Shown here one piece after another: positions 23,647 to 32,779 of a stretch of DNA of 64,000 nt. A program made the position numbers and the translations under genes. The stretch's first letter is position 1; every line of letters starts with the position of its first letter. The stretch spans positions 13,809 to 77,808 of the forward strand of contig JAUMSH010000011.1 of NCBI GenBank assembly GCA_031292915.1, read 5' to 3'. The notes beneath the pieces are model-generated. The model saw nothing but the letters and a program-made list of their open reading frames with translations, made no database searches and was not told where the DNA came from. The stretch is from Collinsella sp. (GTDB taxonomy: Bacteria; Actinomycetota; Coriobacteriia; Coriobacteriales; Coriobacteriaceae).

Positions 23647-24774
23647 ATGACGACTTCTTATAAAACGATGGTGGTAAAGATCGGCTCGTCCACGGTGGTG
23701 GGCGCCGATGGCAAGGTCAACCGCGCCTTTATCGGCGGGCTTGCCGATCAGGCTGCTGCCCTGCGCAAGCTCGGCTGGCGCTTGGTCGTGGTGAGCTCCG
23801 GCGCCATTGCCTGTGGCTATCCCGTGCTGGGCTTTGACCGTAAGCCGGTCGGCGATCTGCCGAGCCTGCAGGCATGCGCTTCGGCCGGTCAGTGCATCAT
23901 CTCGTCGGCCTACGACGAGGAGTTCCATGCGCGTGACCTACTCACCTCGCTCGTGCTGCTCACGCGCCACGACACGGCGCGCCGTACGTCCTACCTGCAC
24001 GCGCGCGACGCTTTGCTTCGCCTGGTGGAACTGGGTGTGGTGCCGGTCGTCAACGAAAACGACACCGTCACCGTCGACGAGATCAAGTTCGGCGACAACG
24101 ATACGCTCGCGGCCCTCGTGAGCTGCTTGGTTTCGGCGGACCTGTGCGTGACGCTCTCGGACATCGACGGCCTCTACACCGCCAATCCGCACGAGGACCC
24201 GACGGCCGAGTTTGTCCCGGTCGTGCATAAGATCGATGCCAAGATTATCGCCTCGGCGGGCGATTCTTCGACCTCGGTGGGTACGGGCGGCATGATCACC
24301 AAGATTCGTGCGAGCCGCATTTTGATGACGGCCGGCATTCAGAGCGTGATTTGCTCGGGCGAGGAACCCGATGCGCTCGTGCGTCTGGCCCGCGGCGAGA
24401 GCGTGGGCACGCTGTTCGACCCGCCGGCGGAGCGCCTGGATATTGCGCCGCGCAAGCTGTGGATCGCGCTGGGTGACAAGGCACATGGCTCGGTGACGGT
24501 TGATGATGGTGCTGCGAAGGCGCTGGTTAGCCGTGGCTCTTCCTTGCTTGCGGTGGGTATTCGCGAGGTCGATGGCCAGTTTGCCGAGGGCGATGTGCTC
24601 GATGTGTACGATCCGAGCGGTATGGTCGTCGCCCGCGGTATCGCCGAGGCCGATTCGGACGTGCTGGAACTTGCTGCCGGTCGCCGCCAGGACCAGATCG
24701 CCAGCAACCGCCTGCTGGCAGACCTGGCCGAGAAACCCGCGATCCATCGAGATAATCTGATCGTCTTCGCCTAA
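23647..24774 (+). CDS. proB: Glutamate 5-kinase
   Basis: First step of proline synthesis: phosphorylates glutamate to gamma-glutamyl phosphate. 375 aa. Residues 1 to about 255 are the amino-acid-kinase domain (MVVKIGSSTVV, VVSSGAIACG, VVNENDTVTVDEIKFGDND, GTGGMITKI), and about 270-355 the C-terminal PUA domain (HGSVTVDDGAAKAL). proA lies downstream on the same strand but is separated by an opposite-strand peptidase gene. Feedback control by proline is usual for the family. Confidence 0.93.
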   Translation: MTTSYKTMVVKIGSSTVVGADGKVNRAFIGGLADQAAALRKLGWRLVVVSSGAIACGYPVLGFDRKPVGDLPSLQACASAGQCIISSAYDEEFHARDLLTSLVLLTRHDTARRTSYLHARDALLRLVELGVVPVVNENDTVTVDEIKFGDNDTLAALVSCLVSADLCVTLSDIDGLYTANPHEDPTAEFVPVVHKIDAKIIASAGDSSTSVGTGGMITKIRASRILMTAGIQSVICSGEEPDALVRLARGESVGTLFDPPAERLDIAPRKLWIALGDKAHGSVTVDDGAAKALVSRGSSLLAVGIREVDGQFAEGDVLDVYDPSGMVVARGIAEADSDVLELAAGRRQDQIASNRLLADLAEKPAIHRDNLIVFA

Positions 24775-24817
24775 CGGATCGACGCTGCGCGCCGCCCAGA
24801 GCGACAATTTGTCATTC

Positions 24818-24859
24818 AAAAGGCGAGGCATGACCATCAGGTCTATGCCTCGCCTTTTT
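24818..24859 (+). terminator. Terminator after proB
   Basis: AAAAGGCGAGGCAT pairs with ATGCCTCGCCTTTTT around a short loop; A and T flanks make it usable from both strands. It separates proB from the convergent peptidase gene. The rest of 24775-25027 holds only GGGGAC-type intergenic repeat fragments (for example 24987-25016). Confidence 0.88.
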
Positions 24860-25027
24860 CATGCCAACTTGTTCGCTCTGGGCGGCGCTCGCTTCTTTTG
24901 TTCGACCTACGATACAAAGCCACTCGCTTAGGGGCGTTTTCGCTTTCCGTCCTCTTTCTGCAATGACTTCATTAACCTGGCACTTGGGGACGTTCCTTAT
25001 GTGCCGGCAGGTGGGGACACTCCTTCG

Positions 25028-26446
25028 CTAGAAGATTCGGCGCAGGTCTCCGCGGTTGAGGGCTTCGTCGAAGAGGTGCTTGAATACCACGCTGCCGTGC
25101 AGGCCGTCGTGCTCGAACTCGTTGGTAACCCAGGCGTGCGAGTTGCCCACGCGGCTGAGCGTGTCGAGCTGCATGCCCGAGTCCACGTACAGGTCATCGA
25201 AGTACACCGCGGCTTGGAGCGGCACCTCGTTACAAGCCAGGCGCTGCGGGTCGTAGATCTTGTCCCAGCTCGTGTCTTCCATCAGCAGGTCCATCGCGGG
25301 CTTGAAGGACTTGAGCTCGGGCATCTGCTCGAACATCCACGGGAACATGGCCTCTCCGGTAAACATGAGCGGGCGCGCGAGGGTGTCGAACTCGGCACGA
25401 TGAGCTTTCTCTTCTGCCGCGGCCCAGCGAATGGGCATGGTGTCGCCATCGGCGTAGATGAACTCCTGCAGCGTCCAGTACAGCGGATTCGTGCGCGTGT
25501 TGGTGCGCTCGAAGGCGCGCATCAAAAAGCTGTCGGATATCGAGGAGCGGCAGCTCGGCGTGCCGTCGCCATCAACAAACGCATGGTCGATAATCCAGTG
25601 CATGCGCTCAAAGCTCGGCTTCATGCCAAAGTCGCTGCCCATGAGCTGCAGGCGCTCGACCGTCATCGGCGAGCCGTCGGGTAGCACGGGCTTTTGCTCT
25701 TCGATAGCATCGGCCAGGGCCGCCACACGCTCTACGTCGGCGGGGTAGCGGTCATAATACTGCTGCGTCTTGGCTGCCATGCGCGGGAAGGTGTGCGCGT
25801 AGACCTCGCTGGCGCTCGCCGGGACGTGGGGGATGCCACCACAGGTAAAGCTCGCCGCCACGCCCTCGGGGAAGAGCGATAGATAGCTCAACGTCAAAAA
25901 GCCGCCGTAGCTTTGGCCGAGCGTGACCCACGGCTTGCCGCCAAAGCCCACCAGGCGCAGGTACTCAAAATCGCGCACGATGGAGCTGGCGAGGTGGCGC
26001 TTGAGGAAGTCCGCCTGCGAGCGTGCGGCATCGGAGCCGGCCGCCGTCGCGCGCTCGCCCAGAGCCGCGATCGTACGCCCGTCTACACAGCTGCTGCGCC
26101 CCGTGCCGCGCTGGTCGGGAAGGACCACGCGGAAGTGTTTGACGGCTTCCTCAATCCAGCCGTCGCTCGTGGGTGAGAGCGGACGCGGGCTCTCGCCACC
26201 AGGGCCGCCCTGCAAAAACAGGAGCAGCGGCAGATCGTCGTTGATGCGGTCGGGCGCGCAAACCACGCGGTAGAAGAGCTTGATGCTCTCGGGCGCGCCG
26301 GCGATTGGTGCCGGCATAGCGCCGCGGCGCATGGTGCTGCCGACGGCCAGGAGCATCGGCTCCAGGCCGCGCCAGTCAAGGGGGACGGCGATGCTGTGGT
26401 CCTCGACATAGAGGCCGGGGACGTTGTATGAAGTGATGAGGGCCAT
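25028..26446 (-). CDS. pip: Proline iminopeptidase-like alpha/beta hydrolase
   Basis: Likely removes N-terminal proline from peptides. ATG 26446 (MALITSYNVPG) follows CGGAAG; the open frame continues to 26536 without a better start. The 472-aa product has the S33 oxyanion motif GGPGGESP, then LPDQRGTGRSS, and the nucleophile elbow GQSYGG, all typical of prolyl aminopeptidases. The final region includes HDGLHGSVVF, which may supply the His. It is placed between proB and proA on the opposite strand, so peptide-derived and newly made proline are encoded together. It is larger than classical Pip (about 310 aa). Confidence 0.85.
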   Translation of the reverse strand: MALITSYNVPGLYVEDHSIAVPLDWRGLEPMLLAVGSTMRRGAMPAPIAGAPESIKLFYRVVCAPDRINDDLPLLLFLQGGPGGESPRPLSPTSDGWIEEAVKHFRVVLPDQRGTGRSSCVDGRTIAALGERATAAGSDAARSQADFLKRHLASSIVRDFEYLRLVGFGGKPWVTLGQSYGGFLTLSYLSLFPEGVAASFTCGGIPHVPASASEVYAHTFPRMAAKTQQYYDRYPADVERVAALADAIEEQKPVLPDGSPMTVERLQLMGSDFGMKPSFERMHWIIDHAFVDGDGTPSCRSSISDSFLMRAFERTNTRTNPLYWTLQEFIYADGDTMPIRWAAAEEKAHRAEFDTLARPLMFTGEAMFPWMFEQMPELKSFKPAMDLLMEDTSWDKIYDPQRLACNEVPLQAAVYFDDLYVDSGMQLDTLSRVGNSHAWVTNEFEHDGLHGSVVFKHLFDEALNRGDLRRIF

Positions 26447-26559
26447 GCGGTACTTCCGTTCGTTGCGGTGTTTCGGGTTGACCAATTCTACCGCCGCGCG
26501 CGAGGGCATGCACAAATCGGCTACCATGGTGGGCAAACATCTAAGAGAAAGGGCCGCCC

Positions 26560-27846
26560 ATGTCGGTCGATATAGCTACGTATGTCCACGATCTTGCCGT
26601 TGCCGCCAAGGCAGCGTCGGCCTCGCTTGCCACGGCGAGCGACGAGCAGCGCCAGGAGGCCGTGCGCGCCATGGCCGCGGCGCTGCGCGATGGTGTCGAT
26701 TCCATCGTTGCCGCCAACGAGCTCGATATGTCCGCTGCGCGCGATGCGGGGACCTCGGCGGGGCTCCTCGATCGCCTGTTGCTGACGCCCGAGCGCGTCG
26801 AGGGCATGGCCGCCGGCCTGGAGAAACTCGCCGAGCTGCCCGATCCTGTCGGCCGCGTGCTCGACCACCGCGTGCTTGCAAGCGGCGTGGACCTCACCCG
26901 CGTGAGCGTGCCGCTTGGTCTGGTCGCCATGGTCTATGAGGCGCGCCCCAACGTGACGGCCGACGCCGCGGGCATCTGCATCCGCACCGGCAACGCCTGC
27001 ATTCTGCGCGGCGGTTCGCTTGCCTATCACTCGTGCGCCATGATTGCCGAACTGCTGGCCGATGCGCTCGAGGCCAAGGGTTTCCCGCGCGAGGCTGTGT
27101 CGATGATCGAGTCTACCGACCGCGAGGCCACCGGCGAGCTCATGAAGCTCCGCGGCATCGTCGACGTGCTCATTCCGCGTGGCGGTGCGGGCCTGATCCA
27201 GCGCTGCGTGCGCGAGTCGCTTGTGCCGGTGATCGAGACGGGTACGGGTAACTGCCATATCTACGTGCATGAATCCGCCGACTTTGACAAGGCGCTCAAC
27301 ATTATCGTCAATGCCAAGACCCAGCGCGTGGGCGTGTGCAATGCCGCCGAGTCGCTGCTGGTCGACCGTGCCGTTGCTGATCGCTTCCTGCCCGCAGTCG
27401 TTGCCGTGCTGCACGACCACGGCGTGCTGATTCACGGCGACGAGGCCACGTGCGCTGCATGCGCCGACGCTGGGCTTGCCGAGGGCGACGACTATGTTGC
27501 CGCGACTGAGGAGGATTGGGGCCGTGAGTACCTGGCGCTTGAGATGAGCGTGAAGGTCGTGGCGAACGAGGACGAGGCCATTGCACACATCAACCGCTAC
27601 GGCACCATGCACTCCGAAGCCATCGTTGCCGAGGACGCGGACGCCTGCGAGCGCTTCTTGGATGCAGTCGATGCCTCGGCCGTGTACGCCAACGCCAGCA
27701 CGCGCTTCACTGACGGCGGCGAGTTTGGGCTGGGTGCCGAGATCGGCATCTCGACCCAAAAGCTCCACGCCCGCGGCCCCTTTGCCGCCGAGGCCCTCAC
27801 CACCTACAAATACAAGCTCCGCGGCACCGGCCAGGTCCGCCCCTAG
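26560..27846 (+). CDS. proA: Gamma-glutamyl phosphate reductase
   Basis: Second step of proline synthesis, NADPH-dependent reduction to glutamate semialdehyde. 428 aa, normal length. ATG 26560 after AGAGAAAGGG. The catalytic Cys is at about residue 260 in QRVGVCNAAESLL, and the C-terminal FTDGGEFGLGAEIGISTQKLHARGP (given as two linked motifs, GAEIGIST and HARGP) is diagnostic of the family. It is divergent from the peptidase gene, sharing a 113-nt promoter region. Confidence 0.95.
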   Translation: MSVDIATYVHDLAVAAKAASASLATASDEQRQEAVRAMAAALRDGVDSIVAANELDMSAARDAGTSAGLLDRLLLTPERVEGMAAGLEKLAELPDPVGRVLDHRVLASGVDLTRVSVPLGLVAMVYEARPNVTADAAGICIRTGNACILRGGSLAYHSCAMIAELLADALEAKGFPREAVSMIESTDREATGELMKLRGIVDVLIPRGGAGLIQRCVRESLVPVIETGTGNCHIYVHESADFDKALNIIVNAKTQRVGVCNAAESLLVDRAVADRFLPAVVAVLHDHGVLIHGDEATCAACADAGLAEGDDYVAATEEDWGREYLALEMSVKVVANEDEAIAHINRYGTMHSEAIVAEDADACERFLDAVDASAVYANASTRFTDGGEFGLGAEIGISTQKLHARGPFAAEALTTYKYKLRGTGQVRP

Positions 27847-27861
27847 ACCTCTCGTAAACGA

Positions 27862-27900
27862 AAAACCACCACAAAGGTGCCTGTCCCCTTTGTGGTGGTT
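27862..27900 (-). terminator. Repeat-type terminator after the HD hydrolase gene (copy 1)
   Basis: 14-bp stem AACCACCACAAAGG / CCTTTGTGGTGGTT with loop TGCCTGTCC; on the minus strand it is followed by a T-run, so it fits the minus-strand gene ending at 27918. The same 40-nt unit recurs at 28571-28610. Confidence 0.85.
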
Positions 27901-27917
27901 ATAGGTGGCGTGGGCGG

Positions 27918-28517
27918 TTAGGCCTGGAAGGTATCGCGGTCGGGCGCGAAGGACTGCATGGCCGCGATGGTGCGGTCAAAGAGCTCGGGGAGCTCCCAGC
28001 CCAGCATCTCGGCGCCCTGCGAAATCACGTCGCGCGAGCAGCCGGCGGCAAAGCGCTTGTCCTTGAACTTTTTCTTGAGCGACTTAGTCGTAAAGTCCAT
28101 GACGCTCTTGCTCGGACGCATGATCACGGCAGCACCGATCAGGCCGGTGAGCTCGTCGCAGGCAAACAGGATCTTTTCCATCTGCAGCTCGGGCTTGGGC
28201 AGCGAGGTGTTGAAATCGGACGTGTGCGTCTGAATAGCGCGAATGAGTTCGGGAGAGGCGCCCTCGCCCTCGAGGATCTCGGCCGCATAGATGGTGTGGT
28301 TCATGGGGTCGTCCTCATGCTCCTCCCAATCCAGGTCGTGCAGCAGACCGACGATGCCCCAAAACTCCTCGTTCTCGGGGTCGAACTCGCGCGCAAAGTA
28401 GCGCATGGTGCCCTCGACCGTCTCGCCGTGGGTGATGTGGAATGGGTCCTTGTTGTGCTCGTTGAGCAATTCGAACGCACGGTCGCGGGTGATTCCGGCG
28501 GAAAGCGGCTCTGCCAT
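27918..28517 (-). CDS. HD-domain hydrolase
   Basis: 199-aa metal-dependent phosphohydrolase-like protein. The metal ligands are visible as ITHGETVEG (His), GLLHDLDWEEH (the HD pair), AIQTHTSD and CDELTGLI (later His and Asp). Short HD proteins of this type are often annotated as hydrolases acting on nucleotides or phosphates; the substrate is unknown. It is a single gene with terminators on both sides. Confidence 0.82.
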   Translation of the reverse strand: MAEPLSAGITRDRAFELLNEHNKDPFHITHGETVEGTMRYFAREFDPENEEFWGIVGLLHDLDWEEHEDDPMNHTIYAAEILEGEGASPELIRAIQTHTSDFNTSLPKPELQMEKILFACDELTGLIGAAVIMRPSKSVMDFTTKSLKKKFKDKRFAAGCSRDVISQGAEMLGWELPELFDRTIAAMQSFAPDRDTFQA

Positions 28518-28570
28518 AAAAGACTCCTTGTGCTCGTAGGTATCGCTAAGAATGAATACTACTAGAACGA

Positions 28571-28612
28571 AAAAACCACCACAAAGGTGCCTGTCCCCTT
28601 TGTGGTGGTTTT
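28571..28612 (-). terminator. Repeat-type terminator after carD (copy 2)
   Basis: Same stem and loop as copy 1 (27862-27900), again with the T-run on the minus strand, downstream of the CarD-like gene. Two identical copies 709 bp apart show that this is a dispersed terminator sequence. Confidence 0.88.
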
Positions 28613-28624
28613 GGCGTGGGCAGG

Positions 28625-29110
28625 TTAGTTGAGGGCGGCTTGAGCTAGACGGGCTTCGGCGGCCTCTTCGGTGACGCCCAGGGCCACGGCGAACTCCTCG
28701 ATGGAGCGGCGCTTGGCTTCCTTGAGCACACGCATGTAGTAGGAGCTGGGCTTTTTATCTGCTTCCTCGGCCTGGCGAATACGGTGCATCATGGTTTTTG
28801 CCACGCGAACCGTCTCGGGCGCGCCCAGCTTGAGCTGCTGCTTAAAGTGCGTCTCCTCGAGCGAGCTATTGCGCTCGGTAAAGGTGTCGCACTCCAGCTC
28901 GTCGTAGTGGCTCAGCAGGTGCTCGGCATCTTGCTGGGAGATGGCGGCATGCAGACGGTCGGCCTGCGCCACGGGGTACATGAGAATCGTCTGCGCATGT
29001 CCCTGCTTGGTCTCGAGCAGCAACATGGGCTGCGGCGTGTCGTCCCTAAAGCCGACGACGGTGCAGACTCCCTGACCCGGATGAATGACGTGTTGACCGA
29101 TTGAGAACAT
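28625..29110 (-). CDS. carD: CarD/CdnL-family transcription regulator
   Basis: 161-aa protein of the family that binds the RNA polymerase beta subunit and stabilises open promoter complexes. The N-terminal Tudor-like RNAP-interaction domain begins MFSIGQHVIHPGQGVCTV; the remaining two thirds is helical (FKQQLKLGAPETVRVAKTMM; KEAKRRSIEEFAVALGVTEE) as in the DNA-contacting part. The ribosome binding site TTGGAGGTAGC is strong. The T-run terminator copy follows it. Likely essential in this lineage, as in other actinobacteria (inference). Confidence 0.9.
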   Translation of the reverse strand: MFSIGQHVIHPGQGVCTVVGFRDDTPQPMLLLETKQGHAQTILMYPVAQADRLHAAISQQDAEHLLSHYDELECDTFTERNSSLEETHFKQQLKLGAPETVRVAKTMMHRIRQAEEADKKPSSYYMRVLKEAKRRSIEEFAVALGVTEEAAEARLAQAALN

Positions 29111-29452
29111 GCTACCTCCAACTTATACGAATTTACGTATGTTAAGAATACCACGCTGACGTGCGCAAACCATTACTTTATGCAGGAAAAGCACACAACT
29201 CTGATAGGTTAGAGTATTCGATATATAGAACGGCTTATTCATACGTTTATGCATTTCTAGAACGTGTATAAACTGCAGGCAAACCGCCAACTTTGTACAG
29301 CCGCGCAAGAGCGGTAGTCATTTTTGTGCATATGCAATATCTATTAGCTTTACCCTGCGACAGTGCCCGTCGCTTGTGATAGAGTGCTACAAACTCTGGC
29401 TTTTGCCCTACGAGTGACCAAGAGCTCGGGGGCTTTAACACAAGGAGGATCT
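29111..29452. other. 342-nt divergent intergenic region between carD and argS
   Basis: AT-rich relative to its surroundings. Apart from the promoter listed at 29357-29385 I see no ORF with a ribosome binding site and no clear hairpin. Several TATA-like stretches (for example 29206-29230) lie toward the carD side and could hold the carD promoter. Confidence 0.5.
29357..29385 (+). promoter_or_regulatory. Probable argS promoter
   Basis: GCGACA (29357-29362) and TAGAGT (29380-29385) with a 17-nt spacer and a TGA just before the -10 element (extended -10-like). It lies about 70 nt before the argS start. Confidence 0.5.
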
Positions 29453-31306
29453 ATGCCCGAGAAGATTGAAGAGCTGGTACGCGCTGCGCTTGCTGCGGCC
29501 CAGGAGGCCGGCGACCTTTCCGCATTTGAACTTGACGATTGCGCTATCGAGCGACCGGCTGACACTTCTCATGGCGAGTGGACCTCTACCATGGCCCTGA
29601 AGTCCGCCAAGCTGGCCCACTGCGCCCCGCGCAAGATCGCCGAGGCCATCGTTGCCCATATGCCCGAGGATCCCGCGATCGAGAAGGTCGAGATCGCAGG
29701 CCCCGGCTTCATCAACTTCTACCTCTCCGTCGCCGTCAAGAACGCCATCTTTGGCGAGGCTCGCGAGAAGGGCATGGACTTCGCTAAGTCCAACGTCGGT
29801 GGTGGCCTGAAGACCCAGGTTGAGTTCGTTTCCGCCAACCCCGTCGGCCCCATGCACATCGGCCACGGCCGCTGGGCCGCGCTGGGCGACTCGCTCTGCC
29901 GCGTTATGGATCACGCCGGTTACGACATCCAGCGTGAGTTCTACATCAACGACCACGGCTCTCAGATGAACACCTTCGGCAACTCCATCAGCACGCGCTA
30001 TATGCAGCTTGCCGACATCATCGCCAAGCAGGGCGTGGATATCGACGAGGCTCACAAGCTGCTGATCGCCGACCGCGACGCCTTTGTTGCCGACGAGAAC
30101 GACGAGCATCCCGAGACCCATCCGTATCAGGACAACTTTGCCGAGACCCTGGGCAAGGACTCCTACGGCGGCGACTACATCATCGACGAGGCCGCCGAGT
30201 TCTGGCGCACCGACGGCGATAAGTGGGTCAACGCCGATCCGCAGGAGCGCATGGAGAGCTTCCGCGAGCGCGGCTATGTAAAGATGGTCGACAACATGCG
30301 CGACCTTTGCCATGCCGTTAACTGCGACTTCGATCGTTGGTTCTCCGAGCGCTCGCTGTATGTGAAGGACACCGAGGGCGAGACCGCCGGCACCTCCGCC
30401 GTCGACCGCGCTTTTGAGAAGCTCGACAAGATGGGCTATCTCTACACCAAGGACGGCGCCCTGTGGTTCCGCTCCACCGACCTGGGCGATGACAAGGACC
30501 GCGTTCTGATCAAGTCCGATGGCGAGTACACCTACTTCGCCTCCGACGTTGCCTATCACTGGGATAAGTTCCAGCGCGTCGACCACGTCATCGACATCTG
30601 GGGCGCCGACCACCACGGCTACATCGAGCGCGTCCGCTGCGTCTGCGATGCCTTGGGTTACCCCGGCAAGTTTGAGGTTCTGCTGGGCCAGCTCGTCAAC
30701 CTGCTGCGCAACGGCAAGCCCGTCCGTATGTCCAAGCGTAAGGGCACCATGGTGACCCTGCAGGAGCTCGTCGACGAGGTCGGCTCCGACGCTGCCCGTT
30801 ACACCCTCATCTCCAAGAGCTCCAACCAGATGGTCGACTTCGATATTGAGGCCGTCAAGAAGCGCGACAACTCCAACCCGGTGTACTACGTGCAGTACGC
30901 TCACGCCCGCGTGTGCTCCATCCTGCGCCGTGCCGCTGACGTTACGCCCGAGCAGGCTGACGAGATGGGCATGAAGGCCGTCGCCGCCAAGGCCATCGGT
31001 GAGAACGTCGATTACTCGCTGCTGACCGACCCGACCGAGCTCGCCCTTTCGCGCAAGCTCAACGAGCTCACCGACCTCATCGCCAGCTGCGCTCGCGACC
31101 GCGCCCCGTTCCGTCTGACGCACTTTGCTGAGGAACTCGCCGGCGACTTCCACAGCTTCTACGCTGCCTGTCAGGTGCTGCCGAGCGAGGGCCGTCCCGT
31201 CGACCCCGAGCTTTCGCGTGCCCGTCTGGCCGCTTGCGATGCCGTCCGCGTGACGCTCGCCCTGGTGCTCACCCTCGTTGGCGTTTCCGCGCCCGAGCAG
31301 ATGTAA
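29453..31306 (+). CDS. argS: Arginyl-tRNA synthetase
   Basis: Class I synthetase, 617 aa. ATG 29453 follows AAGGAGG; the open frame from 29363 has no such site. The N-terminal Add-1-type domain recognises tRNA-Arg; the HIGH signature is at about 135-138 (PMHIGHGRWA), the KMSKS-equivalent VRMSKRKGTM at about 425, and a C-terminal helical DALR anticodon domain ends the protein. It is a housekeeping gene. Its terminator has been split by the IS element immediately downstream. Confidence 0.95.
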   Translation: MPEKIEELVRAALAAAQEAGDLSAFELDDCAIERPADTSHGEWTSTMALKSAKLAHCAPRKIAEAIVAHMPEDPAIEKVEIAGPGFINFYLSVAVKNAIFGEAREKGMDFAKSNVGGGLKTQVEFVSANPVGPMHIGHGRWAALGDSLCRVMDHAGYDIQREFYINDHGSQMNTFGNSISTRYMQLADIIAKQGVDIDEAHKLLIADRDAFVADENDEHPETHPYQDNFAETLGKDSYGGDYIIDEAAEFWRTDGDKWVNADPQERMESFRERGYVKMVDNMRDLCHAVNCDFDRWFSERSLYVKDTEGETAGTSAVDRAFEKLDKMGYLYTKDGALWFRSTDLGDDKDRVLIKSDGEYTYFASDVAYHWDKFQRVDHVIDIWGADHHGYIERVRCVCDALGYPGKFEVLLGQLVNLLRNGKPVRMSKRKGTMVTLQELVDEVGSDAARYTLISKSSNQMVDFDIEAVKKRDNSNPVYYVQYAHARVCSILRRAADVTPEQADEMGMKAVAAKAIGENVDYSLLTDPTELALSRKLNELTDLIASCARDRAPFRLTHFAEELAGDFHSFYAACQVLPSEGRPVDPELSRARLAACDAVRVTLALVLTLVGVSAPEQM

Positions 31307-31351
31307 GCTACGGGTCATTTGACCGCGCAAGTTTGGTTTAACTGAGCCTTG

Positions 31352-31368
31352 AAAGCCCGATCTCCCAC
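31352..31368 (+). terminator. argS terminator, left half, interrupted by the IS
   Basis: AAAGCCCGATCTCC followed by CAC at 31366-31368. Its partner GGAGGTCGGGCTTT plus T-run is at 32821-32836 beyond the IS. Rejoined, they give a 14-bp stem with loop CAC and a T-run. The IS1-bp-precise junction shows the loop was the target. Confidence 0.85.
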
Positions 31369-31415
31369 TGAACTGCCTCCCATTTCTTGGACATGAGAAA
31401 TGGGAGGCTTTCTTT

Positions 31416-31907
31416 ATGCGCGTTGATTTGAGGGTGAAGCATGATGTCGAGGCCAGGAAGGCGGCCATAGGGCTCTTCGAGCTCGGGCACGGGTATAAAT
31501 CTGCCGCGATCGCCCTTTCGCTTCCCGCGGAAGCCGTGAGAAGATGGCAGGAGATATACCGCGCGTTCGGGAGCGAGGTGCTGCTGCGCATGGACGGAAA
31601 GCAGGGCAGGTACACATACGAGCAGAAGGTCGCCGCCGCCTCCGCCGTCGTCGACGGCGGCATGACGAAGACCGAGGCGATGGCGGCGTTCGGCATAATG
31701 TCGATGTCGCCGCTCAAGAAGTGGTGCGCGCTATACCGCCGGGGCGGCGCGGAGGCCCTGCGCCCGAGGCCCAAGGGCCGGCCGAGCGGTTCCAGGGCGA
31801 GGCCGCGGACCCGCGAGGAGGAGCTCGAGGAGCGGTGCCGTAGGCTCGAGGCCGAGGTGGCCTACCTAAAAAAATTACGCGCCCTGGTCGAGAGGGACGG
31901 GCTCTGA
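31416..31907 (+). CDS. IS3-family OrfA (DNA-binding helix-turn-helix protein)
   Basis: 163-aa protein. Two helix-turn-helix units are visible: FELGHGYKSAAIALSLPAEAVRRW near 24-47 (written here as its span) and a second around KTEAMAAFGIMSMSPLKKW. The C-terminal leucine-zipper-like helix (EEELEERCRRLEAEVAYLKKL) overlaps the frameshift site. OrfA binds the IS ends and represses or, fused to OrfB, guides transposition. The frame ends at TGA 31905-31907. Confidence 0.9.
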   Translation: MRVDLRVKHDVEARKAAIGLFELGHGYKSAAIALSLPAEAVRRWQEIYRAFGSEVLLRMDGKQGRYTYEQKVAAASAVVDGGMTKTEAMAAFGIMSMSPLKKWCALYRRGGAEALRPRPKGRPSGSRARPRTREEELEERCRRLEAEVAYLKKLRALVERDGL

Positions 31908-32779
31908 CCAGGGCGAAGGCCGAAGCGGTCGCGGCCCTGCGCGCCGAGGGGCACGCGCTCGGGCACCTGCTCGCATGCGCCGAGCTCAAGAGGTCGACCT
32001 ACTACTACGCCCTCGCGCACCCGCCGAGGCCCACGCGCCCCGAGCTCCGGGAGGCGGCCGCCGAGATCTTCTCGCGCACCGCCAACGGCTGCGGGCACCG
32101 GCAGATAGCGATGTGCCTCAGGGCGGAAGAGGGGGCCGTGATAGCCGACAAGACCGTGCTCAAGATGATGCGCGAGATGGGGATCCGCTGCGGTATCAGA
32201 CGCGAGACGGCCTACCACAGGCACAACTCGTACAGGGGCGTCGTCGGCAGGAAGTTCGAGAACGTGATCGCGAGGGATTTCGACGCCGGGGCCCCGTGGC
32301 AGAAGCTGGGGACGGACGTCACCGAGTTCAAGGTGGCTGGCGGCAAGGCCTACTGGGCCCCGACGCTGGACTTCTGCACCAAGGAGATTGTGGCGAGCGA
32401 CATATCGACCACGCCCGACATGGCCCAGCAGGTGAGGATGCTCGACGAGCTGCTGTCCAAGATCCCCGAGGGCGCCGCCCCGACCATGCACTCGGACCGG
32501 GGCTGGCAGTACCAGCACGCCTCGTACACATCCAGGCTCGAGGCCGCCGGCATCGTCCAGAGCATGTCCAGGAAGGCGAACTGCATCGACAATGCCGCCA
32601 CCGAGCAGCTCTTCGGCCACGTCAAGGACGAGTTCTACAGGGGCCGCGAGTGGAAGACGTTCGAGGATTTCAAACGCGACCTGGAGGAATACATAGTCCA
32701 CTGGAACACGAGCCGGAGGCAGGTAAGATTGAAGGGCCTGACCCCGGAGGAGTTCCGGAATCAGGCCCTCGCGGCCTAG
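31874..32779 (+). CDS. IS3-family transposase OrfB (expressed as OrfAB by -1 frameshift)
   Basis: The -1 frame becomes open at the slippery run A AAA AAA (31868-31874) and continues to TAG 32777-32779. Catalytic DDE residues are visible in LGTDVTEF, MHSDRGWQYQ and ATEQLFGHVKDEFY. The HTH_21 region (RSTYYYALAHPPRPTRPELR and NGCGHRQI) precedes the rve integrase core. No independent start with a ribosome binding site is seen, so a fused OrfAB of about 455 aa is the likely transposase. Confidence 0.92.
   Translation: MTRPGREGRALTRAKAEAVAALRAEGHALGHLLACAELKRSTYYYALAHPPRPTRPELREAAAEIFSRTANGCGHRQIAMCLRAEEGAVIADKTVLKMMREMGIRCGIRRETAYHRHNSYRGVVGRKFENVIARDFDAGAPWQKLGTDVTEFKVAGGKAYWAPTLDFCTKEIVASDISTTPDMAQQVRMLDELLSKIPEGAAPTMHSDRGWQYQHASYTSRLEAAGIVQSMSRKANCIDNAATEQLFGHVKDEFYRGREWKTFEDFKRDLEEYIVHWNTSRRQVRLKGLTPEEFRNQALAA

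Noticed and set aside
29435..31774. 779-codon minus-strand open frame opposite argS
   Set aside because: Antisense shadow of a high-GC gene; argS on the + strand has HIGH and MSK motifs and a strong ribosome binding site.
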